Source: Blattamonas nauphoetae (Eukaryota > Preaxostyla > Oxymonadida). From it: DNA of 64,000 bases. Position numbers and translations under genes: made by a program. The stretch lies in contig JARBJD010000173.1 of the NCBI GenBank assembly GCA_033064195.1, positions 1 through 64,000 of the forward strand, given 5' to 3'. Shown here one piece after another: positions 10,921 to 23,125 of this stretch. A model generated the notes under the pieces. That model had not been told where the DNA came from, searched no databases, and was given only the letters and a program-made list of their open reading frames with translations. Numbering within the stretch: the first letter of the stretch is position 1; each line of letters opens with the position of its first letter.

Positions 10921-11945
10921 ATGGAGTCTGTGCTGGAATGGCTGAGTGATTCGTCGGTCCATCCAAGATACAAAGTCAACTCTTTCCAATGGTTCCACAT
11001 TCCCTCTCTCCTCACAACCCACATCCAATCACAACAAGAACAACCAACAAAACAAACCAATGAATTGCTGTCGCAGCTGCTTCAACGAATGATGACGATC
11101 CTGGACGAGTGCTTCGATTGCCACACTCCAATCGCGAACAAGCGACTCCTCCACTCTTCTCTCTCCCAACTCTCCCAACTTCCATCCCTCGACCCAAAAA
11201 TCAAGAAAGGAGTTGGCTACTGCTTCGTTGCATTGGACAGTGTGGACGAAGGCCCTTTCGTTCTCGTTTGGAAAGAGGAAGTCGAATCGAATGAAGCAGC
11301 CGTCAGTTCTTTCTCCAATCTGCAGCAGAAACACGACGAAATCCAAGCGAAGCTCAGCGAGAGGGACATCAGGATTGCCACGTTCCAACGTGTCATTCTC
11401 GTTCTCACCCTCCACATCGTCATTTTGATGGTTGTCATCAGCTCACACACGAATCAATTCTTCAACTTGGGCTGGTTGCTTCACAAAACCTGTCTCGAAA
11501 GGCATTCATCGTCTGTCCATCAAATCTGAAACAAGTCTCCGTTTGTCAATCCTTCTTTCATCATCTTCCTTCTTTCATCATTTCAGATTTTGGTGTGTGT
11601 GACGCTACAGAATACACAAACCATCTCACAGATGACGTCTCTGAATCTCCAAAAGCCGCACTGATGCAGAAAAGCGATGGACAACTGTGGTCAGCTGGGA
11701 AAAGCATTTCTCTGAATGATCGACCTCAGAATGGACAGGAGTGGTCGGCGGAGGCTGATTTGGCGAAGAGGACACTCCACTTCTTCGTCGACGGTGTCCA
11801 ACAGCCACACCACTTCACCAACATTCCTGTCCCTCTCGTCTTCGCTTTCGGAGTTTACTTCAAAGATCGACCGATTGAAATCACATTTTGGGGAGAGGAG
11901 CAGCATTCACATGTGAAATACGAAGGAACTGGACACAGTTTGTGA
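10921..11945 (+). pseudogene. SPRY-family gene S2, probably frameshifted
   Basis: Exon 1 (10921-11540) starts MESVLEWLSDSSVHPRYK and holds the family N-terminal domain and a shortened coiled coil. Exon 2 (11587-11945) is the SPRY domain, with NGQEWSAEADLAKRTLHFF and PVPLVFAFGVYF. The 46-base intron runs GTTTGT to TTTCAG at the same place as in S3 and the kinase fusion. A signal-peptide-like start at 10835 (MKQFVSCFHL) is one frame off this reading. Near 11440-11460 the natural SPRY frame (TRINSSTWAGCFTKPVSKGI) is also off the exon 1 frame. Either the gene is decayed or those sites need re-sequencing. SPRY modules bind protein partners; the partner here is unknown. Confidence 0.65.
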
Positions 11946-11983
11946 TGGCTCAGTTCCGTGTCTTCTTTTTCACTTTGCGTCAA

Positions 11984-14723
11984 TCATTTCAACATCATGA
12001 TCGTTTCCGAACAGAACATCGTTCTTCGGTTTGGTTGAAGAGTGACGAGAAGAAATGATGTGAAACCTCTTCGAAACATCCCCATTCCACTCATCTCAAT
12101 CGCATGTCGAAGAGCGAATGATAAACCTGAAACATCAACTGAGGTCAGTGAGAGTCGTCCTCCACTCACGACAAACAGCGATTCCGCCTGATCTGTGCTC
12201 GACAGCGACGAGTGTTGAGTGAATCCAACGTCCTCAAAAGAGACAGTTCCCGACGACATCGAAAGGAGGGAAGATCGTTGAGTGGATTCCAGAATCGACA
12301 GATCCTTTCCTTCTCCAGCTATTTTGATTGTCTTCCCAGTCAGCTGCAGAGTGCCTTCGCTCGTTGTTCCTGTTTTCATCAAAATCGACCATTCGTATTC
12401 TGCGAGAAGACGAGCACCGAGATCACTGATCCACACCAACTCGCCAACGCCCAGCACAGCGACTCGTCCTTCCCATTCACTCCATCCACCACAATCGATG
12501 CTGGAAGGAGGATGTGTTCTGTTGTTGTGTCTCCCCCAACTGAACTGCGAGGCGATTCAGCGATGCTCAGCGACGACGGAAGAGGAGACGACAGCGAGCA
12601 CGCCGAAGTGGCATCAACTCCAGCACCATCTCTCCTCCCGACGAACTCCGAGCAAACTGGATCGCACTGTCCGAGTCGCCAGTCACCCAAAGAAGCGAGC
12701 AGCTCACCATTTCCAGTTTCGACGTCGTGTCCAAGCAAGTAATGCAGTGTCCTCCACTCAGCGTGAACGACGAGAATTCCACATTCTCCAGCTTCGCTGA
12801 TCCTCCCCTCACCTCAACCACATTCGACACAATCGCTTCCACTCCCTCCTCTCCGCGGAACACACACGATGCAATCGACAGCGATCCTCCACTCTGCTTC
12901 ACAACACTCGCTGATCGAGAAGGCACAAACACGAAAAAGCTCAGTGAGAGCGACCCTGCCTCGTTCGTCATGAACGCGTCTTCGCTGTTGGGCGGCGAGA
13001 AGAGCACGATCGGATGGAAGTCCCCAAACGACGACACCTTCACAGCCTTCGCGCTAATCGAGAACGCCTGCGTCTCGTCGTATCGCCCAGCCTCCACAAC
13101 AACCTGCACATCGTCCTTCTCCAGCCGTTCCGTGCCGGCATACCCAATCGTCGCACACCGACCCGAATACGACGTCCCACACACTGGACCGTTGCTTCCT
13201 TTCGAAATGTCCACAAGCACTGCTGGATCGGGGAGGCGAACGTCGAGGACAGTGTAGCTGGATGGTGCCAGATACGAAAAGTCGACGATGTGAGGACCAT
13301 AGCCGATGGAAATGCGAGGGAAGCGGGAATCGCTGAAGCTGTTGATGAATGATGAGTCATTCGCGAGAATTGCTTTCCATTCCTTGTTGGTGTCGAAGCG
13401 AATGTCATTGCCAACGCTGGCTGTGACAGGTTGACCGTCGACTGTGGTTGGCTGGACATCCAATGCTTCGTTGTTGAAGAAGAGGCAGCTGAAGAAGCAG
13501 ATCGTCACATCGGCTGCGACAGTCGAGAAGACCACATTTCCTTGCCAACATCTGCTATTGCCCGACTCCAGAATCGCGGCGGATCCTCCAATGTTGGCGT
13601 GGTCTTTCGTGTGGAGCGTATGTGCCATGTAAAATTCAGAAGTGAGTCTGTCTCCCTTAAAATATATCCCTCCACCGATATAGGCTAAGTCGCCAGATGA
13701 GGCAATTGCGGTATTTTGGTCGAATCTGCATGAGACGATTTCCAAGCTCGCTCCTGAATCACAGCGAATTGCACCTCCATATACGTTCGACGTGGTGCAC
13801 TGTTGGAAGAGGCAGCGGATGTAGCGGTGGTTGGTCGTCACTTCAATCGTCGCGTGTTGGATGTATTTAAAATCGAGAAAGTCCGTGAATGTCGAAAGGC
13901 TGTGCGTGTATGAACTGTTCAGCGACAGCAGCGTCGTTTTGTCGTTCACGTCGCGCACCACGCCTCCCGAAAACACGTTCTCGCTGCGAGCGAACACACT
14001 GTCCACAACGCTCACGTTGAAGAACGGCGTGGCAAGATCCGAGCGGGAGTACGTCGGGCAGTGCGAGATGTTCTGAAATCGGCACTTTTCGATCTTCAAG
14101 TCCTGCACACACGAGCTGCTCACAAACGACCCTGACGTCGCCGCTAAACGGTCCCCCATTTCACAGTTCCGCAGATAGACTTCCCCTGACGTTGAGCGTG
14201 TGGTGAACAGCGATGGCGAGACCTCCGATTTGAACACGAACTCGCACGAGTCAACAATCAGTCGCGAGTCGTCGCATCGAAGCGGCGTTCTATCCTCAAG
14301 AACGTGGATCTTGCCTGCCGCCATCACACATTCTGACTGTTCGGACAGCCTCAGAGTCTCAAGATTCTCGGAGCACAGCTCAAGAAAGCGGAGTTCAACG
14401 GTTCCGTTGTGGATGTCAAACATTCGGTCTACACTTCCTTGTCCCTCAAACACCGTGCTTAGATCGTCGGGCAATACAGACAGCTTCGGACTTTGAGAAT
14501 GGATCGCAATTGTGTTTGATTGGTATTCTGGCGATGAAAGTATAATGTCTGAGACCGCTCCATTTCGGTTAGTTCTGTGGGAAGTGAGCACCGTACCGAG
14601 GTCTGGAAGATGACTAACATCTGAAATAGTGCGGCAGTGAAGCACAACACCGACAATGAAGGCGAACAAGACGCGATCCAGCCCATTAAGTGCACTGATT
14701 GTCATCTCAGTCGGAGAAGTCAA
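11984..14723 (-). pseudogene. BH1: secreted right-handed beta-helix protein, frameshifted 3' end
   Basis: A 718-codon frame starts at 14723 with a hydrophobic segment (LFAFIVGVVLHC) suited to a signal peptide. Repeated beta-helix rungs follow (LRNCEMGDR, IEKCRFQNIS, IVSCRFDQNTA, GGAIRCDSGASL, MVSCSLLWVTG), typical of the pectate-lyase-like fold. After residue 690 the natural reading shifts frame near 12620 (VDATSACSLSSPLPSSL) and again near 12440, where GTLQLTGKTIKIAGEGKDLS and DVSGLSFALRHA resemble the strand-rich repeats of BH3. No membrane span or kinase follows, so compared with BH3 the end is missing. It converges on S2 only about 40 bases away. Likely cell-surface or secreted; ligand unknown. 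Confidence 0.7.
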
Positions 14724-14903
14724 AACCCCAGTATTTCCTCAGAAATAATTGCTGAAAGAATAGTATTGAAACTTCAGTATACATCAGTTTCATTCTGTCC
14801 TTGGCGATCTCGAACCTCCTATTCTGGCGCTTGATCCCAGGTCTTCTTAAGTTGATTGTTTTCCTTCGAGCTTAAAGTTTTCTTGAAGCAGTTCGATAAT
14901 AAA

Positions 14904-17900
14904 ATGTCGGGACCTGAGGCAACAACAACGAAAGATTCACCGGCTCCTCTGGAAAAGCAGGAAAACATCAAAACGTTGTCATCGTTCGTCACTTCGAAAT
15001 GTGAAACTAAAGAAGTGATTGAATGGAATGTCTGTCATCATTTTATTGTTTATCTACTCTAACGTTGTTTTGGATCCAATCTTCTCTTTTTTTTTTCAGG
15101 ATTTAATCGAATGGTTCGTGTGTGGTGTGATTGGAATTGATTCAAAGACTTTGAGTCGCGAGGACTTAGTTGACTTCGATTGGGACGATGTTCTGATTGA
15201 TGGATTTGGAACAGCTCGGATTAGTTTGTCTCATTTTCTACACTTTCTTCTCTTCAGGTATACTTCCCTCAAATGCAGGTTCATCTCCTCCACAATCCCC
15301 ACAATCCTTCTCCGAAGACATCTCCAGCCTCTCTCTGCTTTTCGTTGCCCTGATCGAACAACTTTCCACCTCGAACTGCCTTCCTCCTCGTGTTGAACAA
15401 CATTTTCTCTCCAATCTGCTCCCCTCCGTTCTTCTCCACCTCATCAGCCATCTCATCGGCACAGGCTCGCTGGTTCCCCGATGTGGTCGGTCGAAGATCG
15501 AAGAACTCGTTCATGAAGTGATCAACTACAACTGGGTGATTCTAAATGAATTGTTACTTGCGTATTATTTTTGTGTACGCCAGGAGATTTGCCATACAAT
15601 TCCTACCGTCTCCATATACAACTTCTTTCAACACACTGAAGGTTTTTTAAGTTCATTTACCGATTCATACACTCTTTTCATTCAGATTTCTGCTTTCGGT
15701 GACCTATCTTCGCCAAGTATTGGATATACTTCCTCATTTGCGTTAGATCAGTGTTGGAACACTTCATTTGATGAGAACCAACATAGTTTGCATTGTTTAT
15801 TCTTTTTCATCTTCTCTCTCCAAAGTCAGTTTTCAACAGTCTTCCAAACAGCTTCGAGACTTGACATCTCGCTGATTAATGTCATAATCTGGTATTTTCG
15901 GATATCTTCCTTCTTTTTTTTCGTTTTGTTCAGATGATCTTGTTCGCCTCGTCCCGCGATCAACATGCGTTTTCTGTTCGTCCTCCCTCTTTGATGCTAT
16001 CCCTCAAAAACTGATATTCCTTCGCAAGTTGACATCAAACAAACCATTCTGACATTTTCAGTATATTGCATAGCTATACTCCTCGTCTGGTGTGATAAGG
16101 CATTGAGAAGCTTTTCGTGATTTTTTGAATGATTTGTGCATTTCTTTCACTTTTTGCTCATGTATCCGTTCTTTTTTGCCGTTTTACACCATTTACTAGT
16201 TTTATGACGCGTATTGTCACAAAAAGTGTGTCAAATTGTGCTGGTGAAAAAAACGTCGTCTCAAACGCGATCAAAACAAAATTCACTCAATTTATCGCTT
16301 ATTGTCTCTTTAAGCCTGTAACTGTTAATTAGGCAAAATTTTGTTTTTGGTGACACTCCATAGTGTTTTGCAACAATTGATTTAGAATCACCCAACTCCA
16401 GCTCACTTCCTGCTGATATCGGCCTCTCCGACATCTTTCTGACAACAGCAGCATATGCCTATTTTGTAATTCACGAAATAGAAGAACTCAGTTTCCCTGA
16501 AACAATCGTCCGACTCACAGGCTTTGCAGGTGAAGATCACTCACTATACTTCCCCAACTTCTATCCCATGATCGAACCGAAACTTGGAGAAATTAGAAAA
16601 CTGTTCGATTCAGATTTGTTTGAAGAGGCGAAACGGATAACATCGTGGAGAGAGTTTCTGAACGAAGTTGCGTCGGGTGAGGAGGTTGTGGTGTGATCGC
16701 TTCATTTTTTAGACTTTTTCATTTTTTCAGAGTGATCGATCGTGCCTCAAACAACCATTCTTCAGACCGACTCTTCTCTCGCTCCAAGCGAAGTTCCAAC
16801 ATCTGGCGTCGTCGATGAGTGGATCAGAGGGATCGGCTGCGGTCTCTTTGCATTCATCGCACTCTTCCCCCAACACCTCGCTCTCTGCTCACGTCGACTC
16901 GTCTCTTCAGACTCTCTCTTCGTCATCACACTTCAAACAAGAAAGTCTCCAACTTCTGACCATACTCCACTCACTCCTCACCTCCCCTCTCCCTCCCTCC
17001 CTCACCAAACCGACTCAAATGAAGACACCAGGCCAACTATTCAGTCGCTTCAAACCCAACGGCATCGATCCTTCTGAGAAATTCGAACCTTCTCACTTCG
17101 ATGAAACTGATGACGAGATTCTGCCTCGTTCAACCTCTTTCTTTTCTTTCCCCCACCGCTCGTTCTTCCTTTCTTCATTCCTGTTCTGAGGGTGAGGTCG
17201 TACTCTGGTTATGATTTGGTCAACATGGTGAAATTGATGATCACAGCTCTTCTCGTCCCCAACAGCATCATTCGGCGACTGCGTCAGCCTCAAAGATCTT
17301 TACCAAATTTTTCGACTCCAACCCAACAAACACCACAGCCGAGTTGAATCCGATATCGTCACTCTTTGTGCGTCTCTGGAATGGCTGAACATTCCAACTG
17401 GATTTGAATCAGCTCTTGCTCACTCCAACCAATTCTTGTCACATGATCCCAACGCTTACATCACACCTCCGGCCCCTCACCCTGATTTGTTGAACTCATC
17501 TGCTCACCCAGTCGTTGTTCTCTGGTCTCTCTCGAAACTTCTCAGTCTCGTGAATGAGAGTCACTCTCGTTGGGTCTTTTATTCGTGATTTACGTCCCTC
17601 CAGTTTGTCTTTCCACTCTTCATCATTTCTTCAGACGCCAATATGATGATGTTTGACACGTGGAACCTTCCCTTCCTCTGTACGATGATGCTGTGTGCTG
17701 TTCTTCTTTCTCATTCTTACAGCCTCTCAATTCCAGTCGAAGTGTCTGTCGCGTTGGAGGCTGTGAAAAGAGTTGTGTGTGTCAGCAATGCTGGGATTTT
17801 GAACGTGATGGTGCGTTGGGGAGTGTTGGACATTGTGATTCGAGCAGTGTCGGAATCATCGTTTCTGGAGGACTACGAAAACGGGATTTGTGTGATTGGG

Positions 17901-18372
17901 ATTCTGCTTCGATCGATTCGAATGTCCTGACCAACTCAGACTCTTCCTCAGCATTCTCCCTCCTGTCTCTGGAGAATAGTTGGAGTGATGGAGGATGGCT
18001 GTTCTCTTCGAATACTTCGACTGACTCAGATTCATCGTCAGTGTCTCTCTCAATTGAGTCACGAACTCCGTCATCACCATACACATCTACAGTATTCACA
18101 TCTGCCCCGTCAGACACAACCAGGCTGATGAATTGTCTCAACAGAAACAGAGCCGGCAGCTGGGAACCAATCGGAGTTCACACCATCATCGAATGTGCAG
18201 AATGTCATCGTGATAATCATATCGAGTGTGTCTGTGCTGAGGATCCATCCACTTCCACCAACTCTCTCCTCCTCACTTATCGAGAAGCGACATGAGCTTC
18301 GATTCAGATTTCATCACAAACCCCATTGCTCAACAAACGATGATGGTGATTGTGGAATGAGTGAATCAAAAT
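14904..18372 (+). CDS. ARM/HEAT-like helical protein, interrupted by element C1
   Basis: Exon 1 runs from an ATG at 14904 to 15029 (MSGPEATTTKDSPAP start), exon 2 15100-15223, exon 3 15258-15533 continuing at 16398 after element C1, to 16684; exon 4 starts 16731. Introns are 36-70 bases (for example GTTTGT...TCTTCAG at 15224-15257). Later readable parts: a serine-rich segment with FSRFKPNGIDPSEKFEP (about 17038-17090), VSLKDLYQIFRLQPNKHHSR (about 17285), an ARM-like block VSVALEAVKRVVCVSNAGIL (about 17735) and a C-terminus ending CSTNDDGDCGMSESK (stop about 18372). One frame change near 17560 has no obvious intron. Related in style to the 937-residue protein at 20128-22941. Its last exon, with the convergent SPRY gene S3, has a second copy at 58.2-58.4 kb. 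Function unknown. Confidence 0.6.
15534..16393. mobile_element. Element C1: 860-bp non-autonomous TIR element, 4-bp target duplication
   Basis: The ends are inverted repeats GGGTGATTCTAAAT(G/C)AATTGTT, with AACT duplicated at 15530-15533 and 16394-16397. Subterminal blocks CAAAAAGTGTG...AAATTGTGCTG and CCATAGTG near the right end are shared with C2 and C3. No transposase. It lies within exon 3 of the ARM-like gene. Ignoring the element and one AACT gives an open join, VINYN followed by SSSLPADIGLSD. The family is not assigned; 4-bp duplications alone are not diagnostic. Confidence 0.88.
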
Positions 18373-18387
18373 GAAGACAAGGGACAT

Positions 18388-19712
18388 TTATCCCAAATTG
18401 TGTCCAGTTCCTTCGAATGTTACATGTGATTGTGTCTCTCCCCAAAACGTGATCTCAACCTGAGTCCCATGACTGTGGACATCGATGGCGAAGACGAGCG
18501 GGACAGGAATGTTGGTGAAGTGGTGTTGCTGTTGGATACCGTCGACGAAGAAGTGGAGTGTCCTCTTCTCCAAATCAGCCTCCGCCGACCACTCCTGCCC
18601 TTTCTGAAGAGGAGGGTTCTGAGCAGGGGATCTACCAGCCGAGAAAAGCCATCCATTGTTCGACATCAACGCTGCTTTTGGAGAATTATGCACCATTTTC
18701 GTCAGGAACTGTGGAGACTCGGCAGCATCAATCACACCAAAGTCTGAAAGAAGGAAGATGATGAATGGAGAAGGGACAAACTGACTTGTCGAGTTTCAGT
18801 TTTGATGGACATTCGATGAATGCCATTCCAGAACGGTTTTGTGAAGCAACCAGCATATCCATCTGCGTTGATTCGAGTGAGCTTCCATCCGTGCATTTGG
18901 TATTGATTTAAACTTACTGCGACGATGACATCAGATGCCACAATTGGTTCTTTTCTTGCCACTTCAGCCTTCAGCTGTTGGATTTCCTGTTTCAGCTCTC
19001 CAATCACTCGTTCATTCTCTTCTAGTTTCTGTGTCTTCAACGCCAACTCCCGTCGCTGCCACTCTCTCTCTTTCAGAATCTGTACTTTCTCCATCTGGAG
19101 AGCCCACATCTGCCAATGAACTGACTGTTCTTCGACAAGAAGTTCTGCCAGCTCACCCTCCTTCTTGGCGCGCATGGCAAGGAGATGCTCGTATTGGTTG
19201 AGTTGCTGTTGTTTTGTCAGCTGCTCTTTCATTTCAGCGATGGTTCGATCCTTCGATTCCATCAGATCAAGTTGCGACGCCTCGACAATCGCGAAAGGAC
19301 CTTCTTCAACAAACTTCAAAGAAGCGAAACATTTCTCAACATCTCTCTTAATGGAGGGAGAGAGGGAGGGAGATTGGGAGAGTTGGGAGAGAGAAGAGTG
19401 GAGGAGTCGCTTGTTCGCGATTGGAGTGTGGCAATCGAAGCACTCGTCCAGGATCGTCATCATTCGTTGAAGCAGCTGCGAAAACAGCTCATTGTTTTGT
19501 TTTGTTGGTTGGGATTGGATGTGGGTTGTGAGGAGAGTGGGAATATGGAACCATTGGAAAGAGTTGACTTTGTTTCTTGGATGGACAGACGAATCACTCA
19601 GCCATTCCAACACTGACTCCATTGTTAGATGATTCTGGGTAATAGAATGATGAGGGATAGATAAAGATTGGAGCAATGATAAAGAGAAAAAACACGACAC
19701 AAACAATTTCAT
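18388..19712 (-). CDS. SPRY-family gene S3 (secreted, coiled coil + SPRY)
   Basis: This is the best-preserved secreted member. Start 19712: signal peptide MKLFVSCFFSLSLLQSL, then the family N-terminal domain (MESVLEWLSDSSVHPRNK; MMTILDECFDCHTPIANK), a coiled coil of about 110 residues (KEQLTKQQQLNQYEH; LKTQKLEENERVIGELKQ), then the SPRY domain split by one intron. Exon 1 ends 18782; the 38-base intron is GTTTGT...TTTCAG; exon 2 is 18743-18388. SPRY strands visible: GCFTKPFWNGIHRMSIK before the intron and EWSAEADLEKRTLHFFVDG, PVPLVFAIDVHS and VEITFWGE after it. Frame is open throughout. The signal peptide implies secretion or an endomembrane location, unlike the kinase fusion at 58.4-61.1 kb, which shares the coiled-coil/SPRY half. 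It converges on the ARM-like gene upstream. Confidence 0.85.
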
Positions 19713-20127
19713 CGTTGTTCGCGGTTTTTGAGATATTCTGAAGACGTCCAGTAGAGGAGAAGCAGGAAGAAAGAAAAACAATCACTTGTGAAGAAGAGGG
19801 GAATCATCAAACCAATTGAGGCTGTGGGAGCATTTCACAAGTTCTTGATCCAACCAAAACAAATTGTTTCGTCATCGACAACGATCTAGGTCCCTTTTAC
19901 TGTGTGAAACCGTCCTCGTATTGTGTAGTCTTGTCATTGAGACCAAATCAACCATTATTCGTTAATCAATTATCGGAACCGGCTTCAAACGAAAAGAGAA
20001 GAAAAACGATGTAACTTTGATGAGATGAGAACAATCAATGAAATGAAACGAAAGTTGAACACAGAAATTGTCAGATCCGTCCATTTGTGAACACATCAGA
20101 AGAATGGGAGTGGACAACATCAGTGCC
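19713..20127. other. Intergenic: S3 upstream region and ARM-like gene 3' flank
   Basis: About 400 bases without a gene. A TTCAG acceptor just upstream of the S3 start (TCTTCAGAATATCTCAAA in S1 and S2 as well) suggests a 5'-untranslated intron conserved in the family. No further signal seen. Confidence 0.45.
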
Positions 20128-22941
20128 TCAATACCACCTCACTTCGACCAAATTTGTGCCAAAGAACTGCATCAACCGTCTTGTGCTGTCTTTGGAGTGG
20201 CGAGAGTTGAAATCCATCTCCACAAAGATGGTCTCCAAAGCATCCTGCCACCCTTCCTCCAAAAAGCGGTGAACCGTCTTTCGAATCGCCTTCTGATCGT
20301 CTTGTCCAATCGAAGCAAATCGTCCGCCGGAAACGATCAGATGGAACAGAGAGTCACTGGCGACGAAATCGGGGTTGAGCAGATCATTCACAAGACGAGA
20401 GAAGAAGCCAGTTCTGCTGACACAGCGAGCAATCACACGCTCATCACACAATTTGAGGATGTCGACGAATGCTCTCTCGCGTCTCTGAGCTTCTCGCATC
20501 TCGGAAAGGCGGGGTTGGATGAAGTGTGTGCCGAAAATGGTGAAGGAAGGAGAGATGAGTCGCTCTAGTTGTGGCTGCGGATGCCGAGCGGCGCAGATTC
20601 GAGCTTGAGGCAGACATCGGACGAGATAGTCGAGGAGGAGTTCGTTGGGTTGAGGGGAATCGGATGTGAGGGAGAGAGTGTTCTGGTTGAGCACTCGCAT
20701 CAGAATCAATCCTGTCTCCAAATCCACATCATCCCACTCGTCCAATGTTGGTTCATGTTTGTCTGGGCGAGTGGAGAGGAGATTGTCGATCGGTGTCTGA
20801 GGTGAGCAGTTCACGTGGAAAGTGAGGAGGGACTCGAGTGCGTGGAAGTATTGTTCTGTTGATCTTCCAGCTGCTCTGAACAATTCGGGCAGATAGACTT
20901 GACTGAGAGCCTTTCTGTGGAACGCGAAAATCCGAAGGATGGTGTCGTCGTCCAACGGCGAGTCGCTGGCGAGCAGAGCAACAATTCTGTCCACAATGCT
21001 GATGATCTCATCGGATGTGTGACAAAGAACGAGTTCAGATGTGAGGATGAAGGGAGGAGATGACGATGAGAGTTCTGATTCATCCATTTCCCGCCTCACC
21101 TCTTCGTGAAAATGCCGTGTCTGACGGTTTGTGGAAGGGAGGAAATACTCTTCCCTCAGAAAGTCAAGAATGACGTCTTGTCCCTGACTGTCCAGAGCGA
21201 ACGGATGGAGCGAGAGATGGACGATGTAGTCCTTCGTCTGTTTGGAGAACGCGAGATGCAGTTCGTCCAGTTCGCTGTGAAGTTTCTCCATCAACGGCCA
21301 TCTCCTCGCCCATCGCAAATATCGAATTCTTTTGAAACGATCATCCAACAATTTGATGAGAGTTGTGTGGAGTTTGGTGAATTCAAAAGTGAAGGGTTGT
21401 TTTGAGGGATCAACAGTATGGATGAATCTGGGGAACCATTCATTCCAAACGTGGATCCTGTCCGTCACACTGTCCAAGGTGGTGACGAATTTGCTGAATG
21501 CAGTGAGATAAGCAGCAGCGTGGTGTGGCTGGGATGGTATGAAGAGTGTCCACAGTGCCTGCGAGTCCAATTTCGACGAAGAGACAATTGTGTTGTGCTT
21601 TGTGAGACAGAAGGAGTCGTCAGACGAAAAGAATATCTTCAATAGAGACGGAAAACGAGAAATGAAGTCGGTCACTTCGTCGACTGCGAAATCCGAGATT
21701 TTGTTCCCTTCACTCACTCGACCAAGCAGAGATTCAAAAGCCGTGACCCAGGAGGGGATGTCGCTTTCTTCAAGCCTGCCAGACCGAATAAAGTGCTCGA
21801 CATTCCTTGCAGAGGCACTACCAAAAAGTGAATCAAGCTCATCCATCATTTTCTTTCGAATCTCACCGAAGAAACGTTCAACGGTCGGCGACGAGGATTC
21901 ACAGTGATTTTTGATGTTGGAAGGACTGAAGAGTCTCGTGTTCAACAGAAATGTGGAGCCAGAGCGATGATCAGGGAGAGAGACTGGTGAGTCTACGAGA
22001 TATTGCAGATACGAGCAGAGTGATTGGTAAAAGGATTCAATGGCATCGGATGTTCTCGAAGTCTCTCCGAGACGGTATTTGATGTCCTCAGGTGATACAA
22101 AGTAGAAAAAGGTGTCCACGATCGAAGTGAGATGTCGGTGGAATTCGATGGTTGTGTCGTTCAACGGAATTTCGTGTGGCTTCAGGACGGAAAAGAGTTT
22201 TGGTAACAATCCTGTTAATGCTATTTCAATCGTGAAGACCTTTGATGAGTTACGAAGACCGACGTCGACGAAAAAGATTGCAGCTGTTCGGAGTGTGTCA
22301 GATGGAAGCGAGAGAAGGTTGATCAACGACCATATCAACCTTGTTGTGCGGTGTTCCTCTTCAGGGAATATGGTCTCGAGGAGCTTGTTGTGGGGGCTTT
22401 CACGACGTTCAATGTGCATGCATGCATATTTCAGAAATCGGACAGCATGATTTATTTCGGTTTGGGACAGAATGAGTGCAGAATCAATCTGATCGAAGAG
22501 CGAGAGACACCCTTGCCGTAGGTCCTCTGTCGTGATCGAATCTTGTAAGATCAATCTCCAGTCGGACGGAACAGAGGTGGAAAGAGAGATCTCTGCATCC
22601 TCCAGGTGAGGTTGCTCCGACATTGTCCGAATATTGAGTCGTTTTCTTTTCATTTCGTACTGAAGAATTCGTTTTGAAAGTTGGATATATTGTCGATCAC
22701 CGGTATTAACTGTGAATGCATCTGTTGTTGATGTCATTGAATCCGAATCAAGTGAGGAATTGCCACTGATTTTGATGGATTCTGGAATCGTTGAATGAAC
22801 GATTGGTTTGTTTAGCTTCGAAGATTGAACACGTTGTTTACGAGGAGTAAGTTGTGGTTGGCTGCACTCTGTCCCCAATCTCTTCATGGGAGGCATGTTT
22901 GATGGATCGATCCCCTTAATCCGTGCATTATCCCTGAACAA
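20128..22941 (-). CDS. 937-residue ARM/HEAT-like helical protein (intact)
   Basis: A single uninterrupted frame. The first ~130 residues are basic and disordered (PRKQRVQSSKLNKP; YEMKRKRLNIRTMSEQP). The rest is a long run of amphipathic helices with leucine/phenylalanine spacing, for example RLIWSLINLLSLPSDTLRTA, LLPKLFSVLKPHEIPL, DEVTDFISRFPSLLKIFF and KAIRKTVHRFLEEGWQDALE. This is the look of an ARM/HEAT alpha-solenoid. No catalytic motif is visible. Shorter or broken relatives occur at 14.9-18.4, 26.5-27.8 and 52.4-57.9 kb, so it is one of an expanded local family. A scaffold or adaptor role would be usual for such a fold; no partner can be named. Confidence 0.75.
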   Translation of the reverse strand: MFRDNARIKGIDPSNMPPMKRLGTECSQPQLTPRKQRVQSSKLNKPIVHSTIPESIKISGNSSLDSDSMTSTTDAFTVNTGDRQYIQLSKRILQYEMKRKRLNIRTMSEQPHLEDAEISLSTSVPSDWRLILQDSITTEDLRQGCLSLFDQIDSALILSQTEINHAVRFLKYACMHIERRESPHNKLLETIFPEEEHRTTRLIWSLINLLSLPSDTLRTAAIFFVDVGLRNSSKVFTIEIALTGLLPKLFSVLKPHEIPLNDTTIEFHRHLTSIVDTFFYFVSPEDIKYRLGETSRTSDAIESFYQSLCSYLQYLVDSPVSLPDHRSGSTFLLNTRLFSPSNIKNHCESSSPTVERFFGEIRKKMMDELDSLFGSASARNVEHFIRSGRLEESDIPSWVTAFESLLGRVSEGNKISDFAVDEVTDFISRFPSLLKIFFSSDDSFCLTKHNTIVSSSKLDSQALWTLFIPSQPHHAAAYLTAFSKFVTTLDSVTDRIHVWNEWFPRFIHTVDPSKQPFTFEFTKLHTTLIKLLDDRFKRIRYLRWARRWPLMEKLHSELDELHLAFSKQTKDYIVHLSLHPFALDSQGQDVILDFLREEYFLPSTNRQTRHFHEEVRREMDESELSSSSPPFILTSELVLCHTSDEIISIVDRIVALLASDSPLDDDTILRIFAFHRKALSQVYLPELFRAAGRSTEQYFHALESLLTFHVNCSPQTPIDNLLSTRPDKHEPTLDEWDDVDLETGLILMRVLNQNTLSLTSDSPQPNELLLDYLVRCLPQARICAARHPQPQLERLISPSFTIFGTHFIQPRLSEMREAQRRERAFVDILKLCDERVIARCVSRTGFFSRLVNDLLNPDFVASDSLFHLIVSGGRFASIGQDDQKAIRKTVHRFLEEGWQDALETIFVEMDFNSRHSKDSTRRLMQFFGTNLVEVRWY

Positions 22942-23125
22942 GACGATTGGTCAAACCCTCGTTAATTTCTTATGAACAATCGCATCCTTTCTTGACAAAT
23001 CCTGGGATCAGTCTTTCTATCCTCCGATCTCCAGTTCAGTGAAGATCTGCGATTCCTTCGTTTCTATCTCGGAATTGTCGAATTGGAGATCTTACCACTG
23101 ATTTCGAACCCTTTGGTATCTTTAG

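Noticed and set aside
12212-13257. Plus-strand open frames across BH1
   Set aside because: They are shadows of the minus-strand beta-helix gene: low-complexity S/T/P-rich peptides without domain features.
15530-16397. Elements C1, E, F, G and H as introners (intron-generating transposons)
   Set aside because: GT and AG can be found in the ends or duplications, but the simplest GT-AG pair leaves 1 or 2 extra or missing bases in each case I worked through (C1, E, F, G), so frame would not be restored. Only RNA data could revive the idea.
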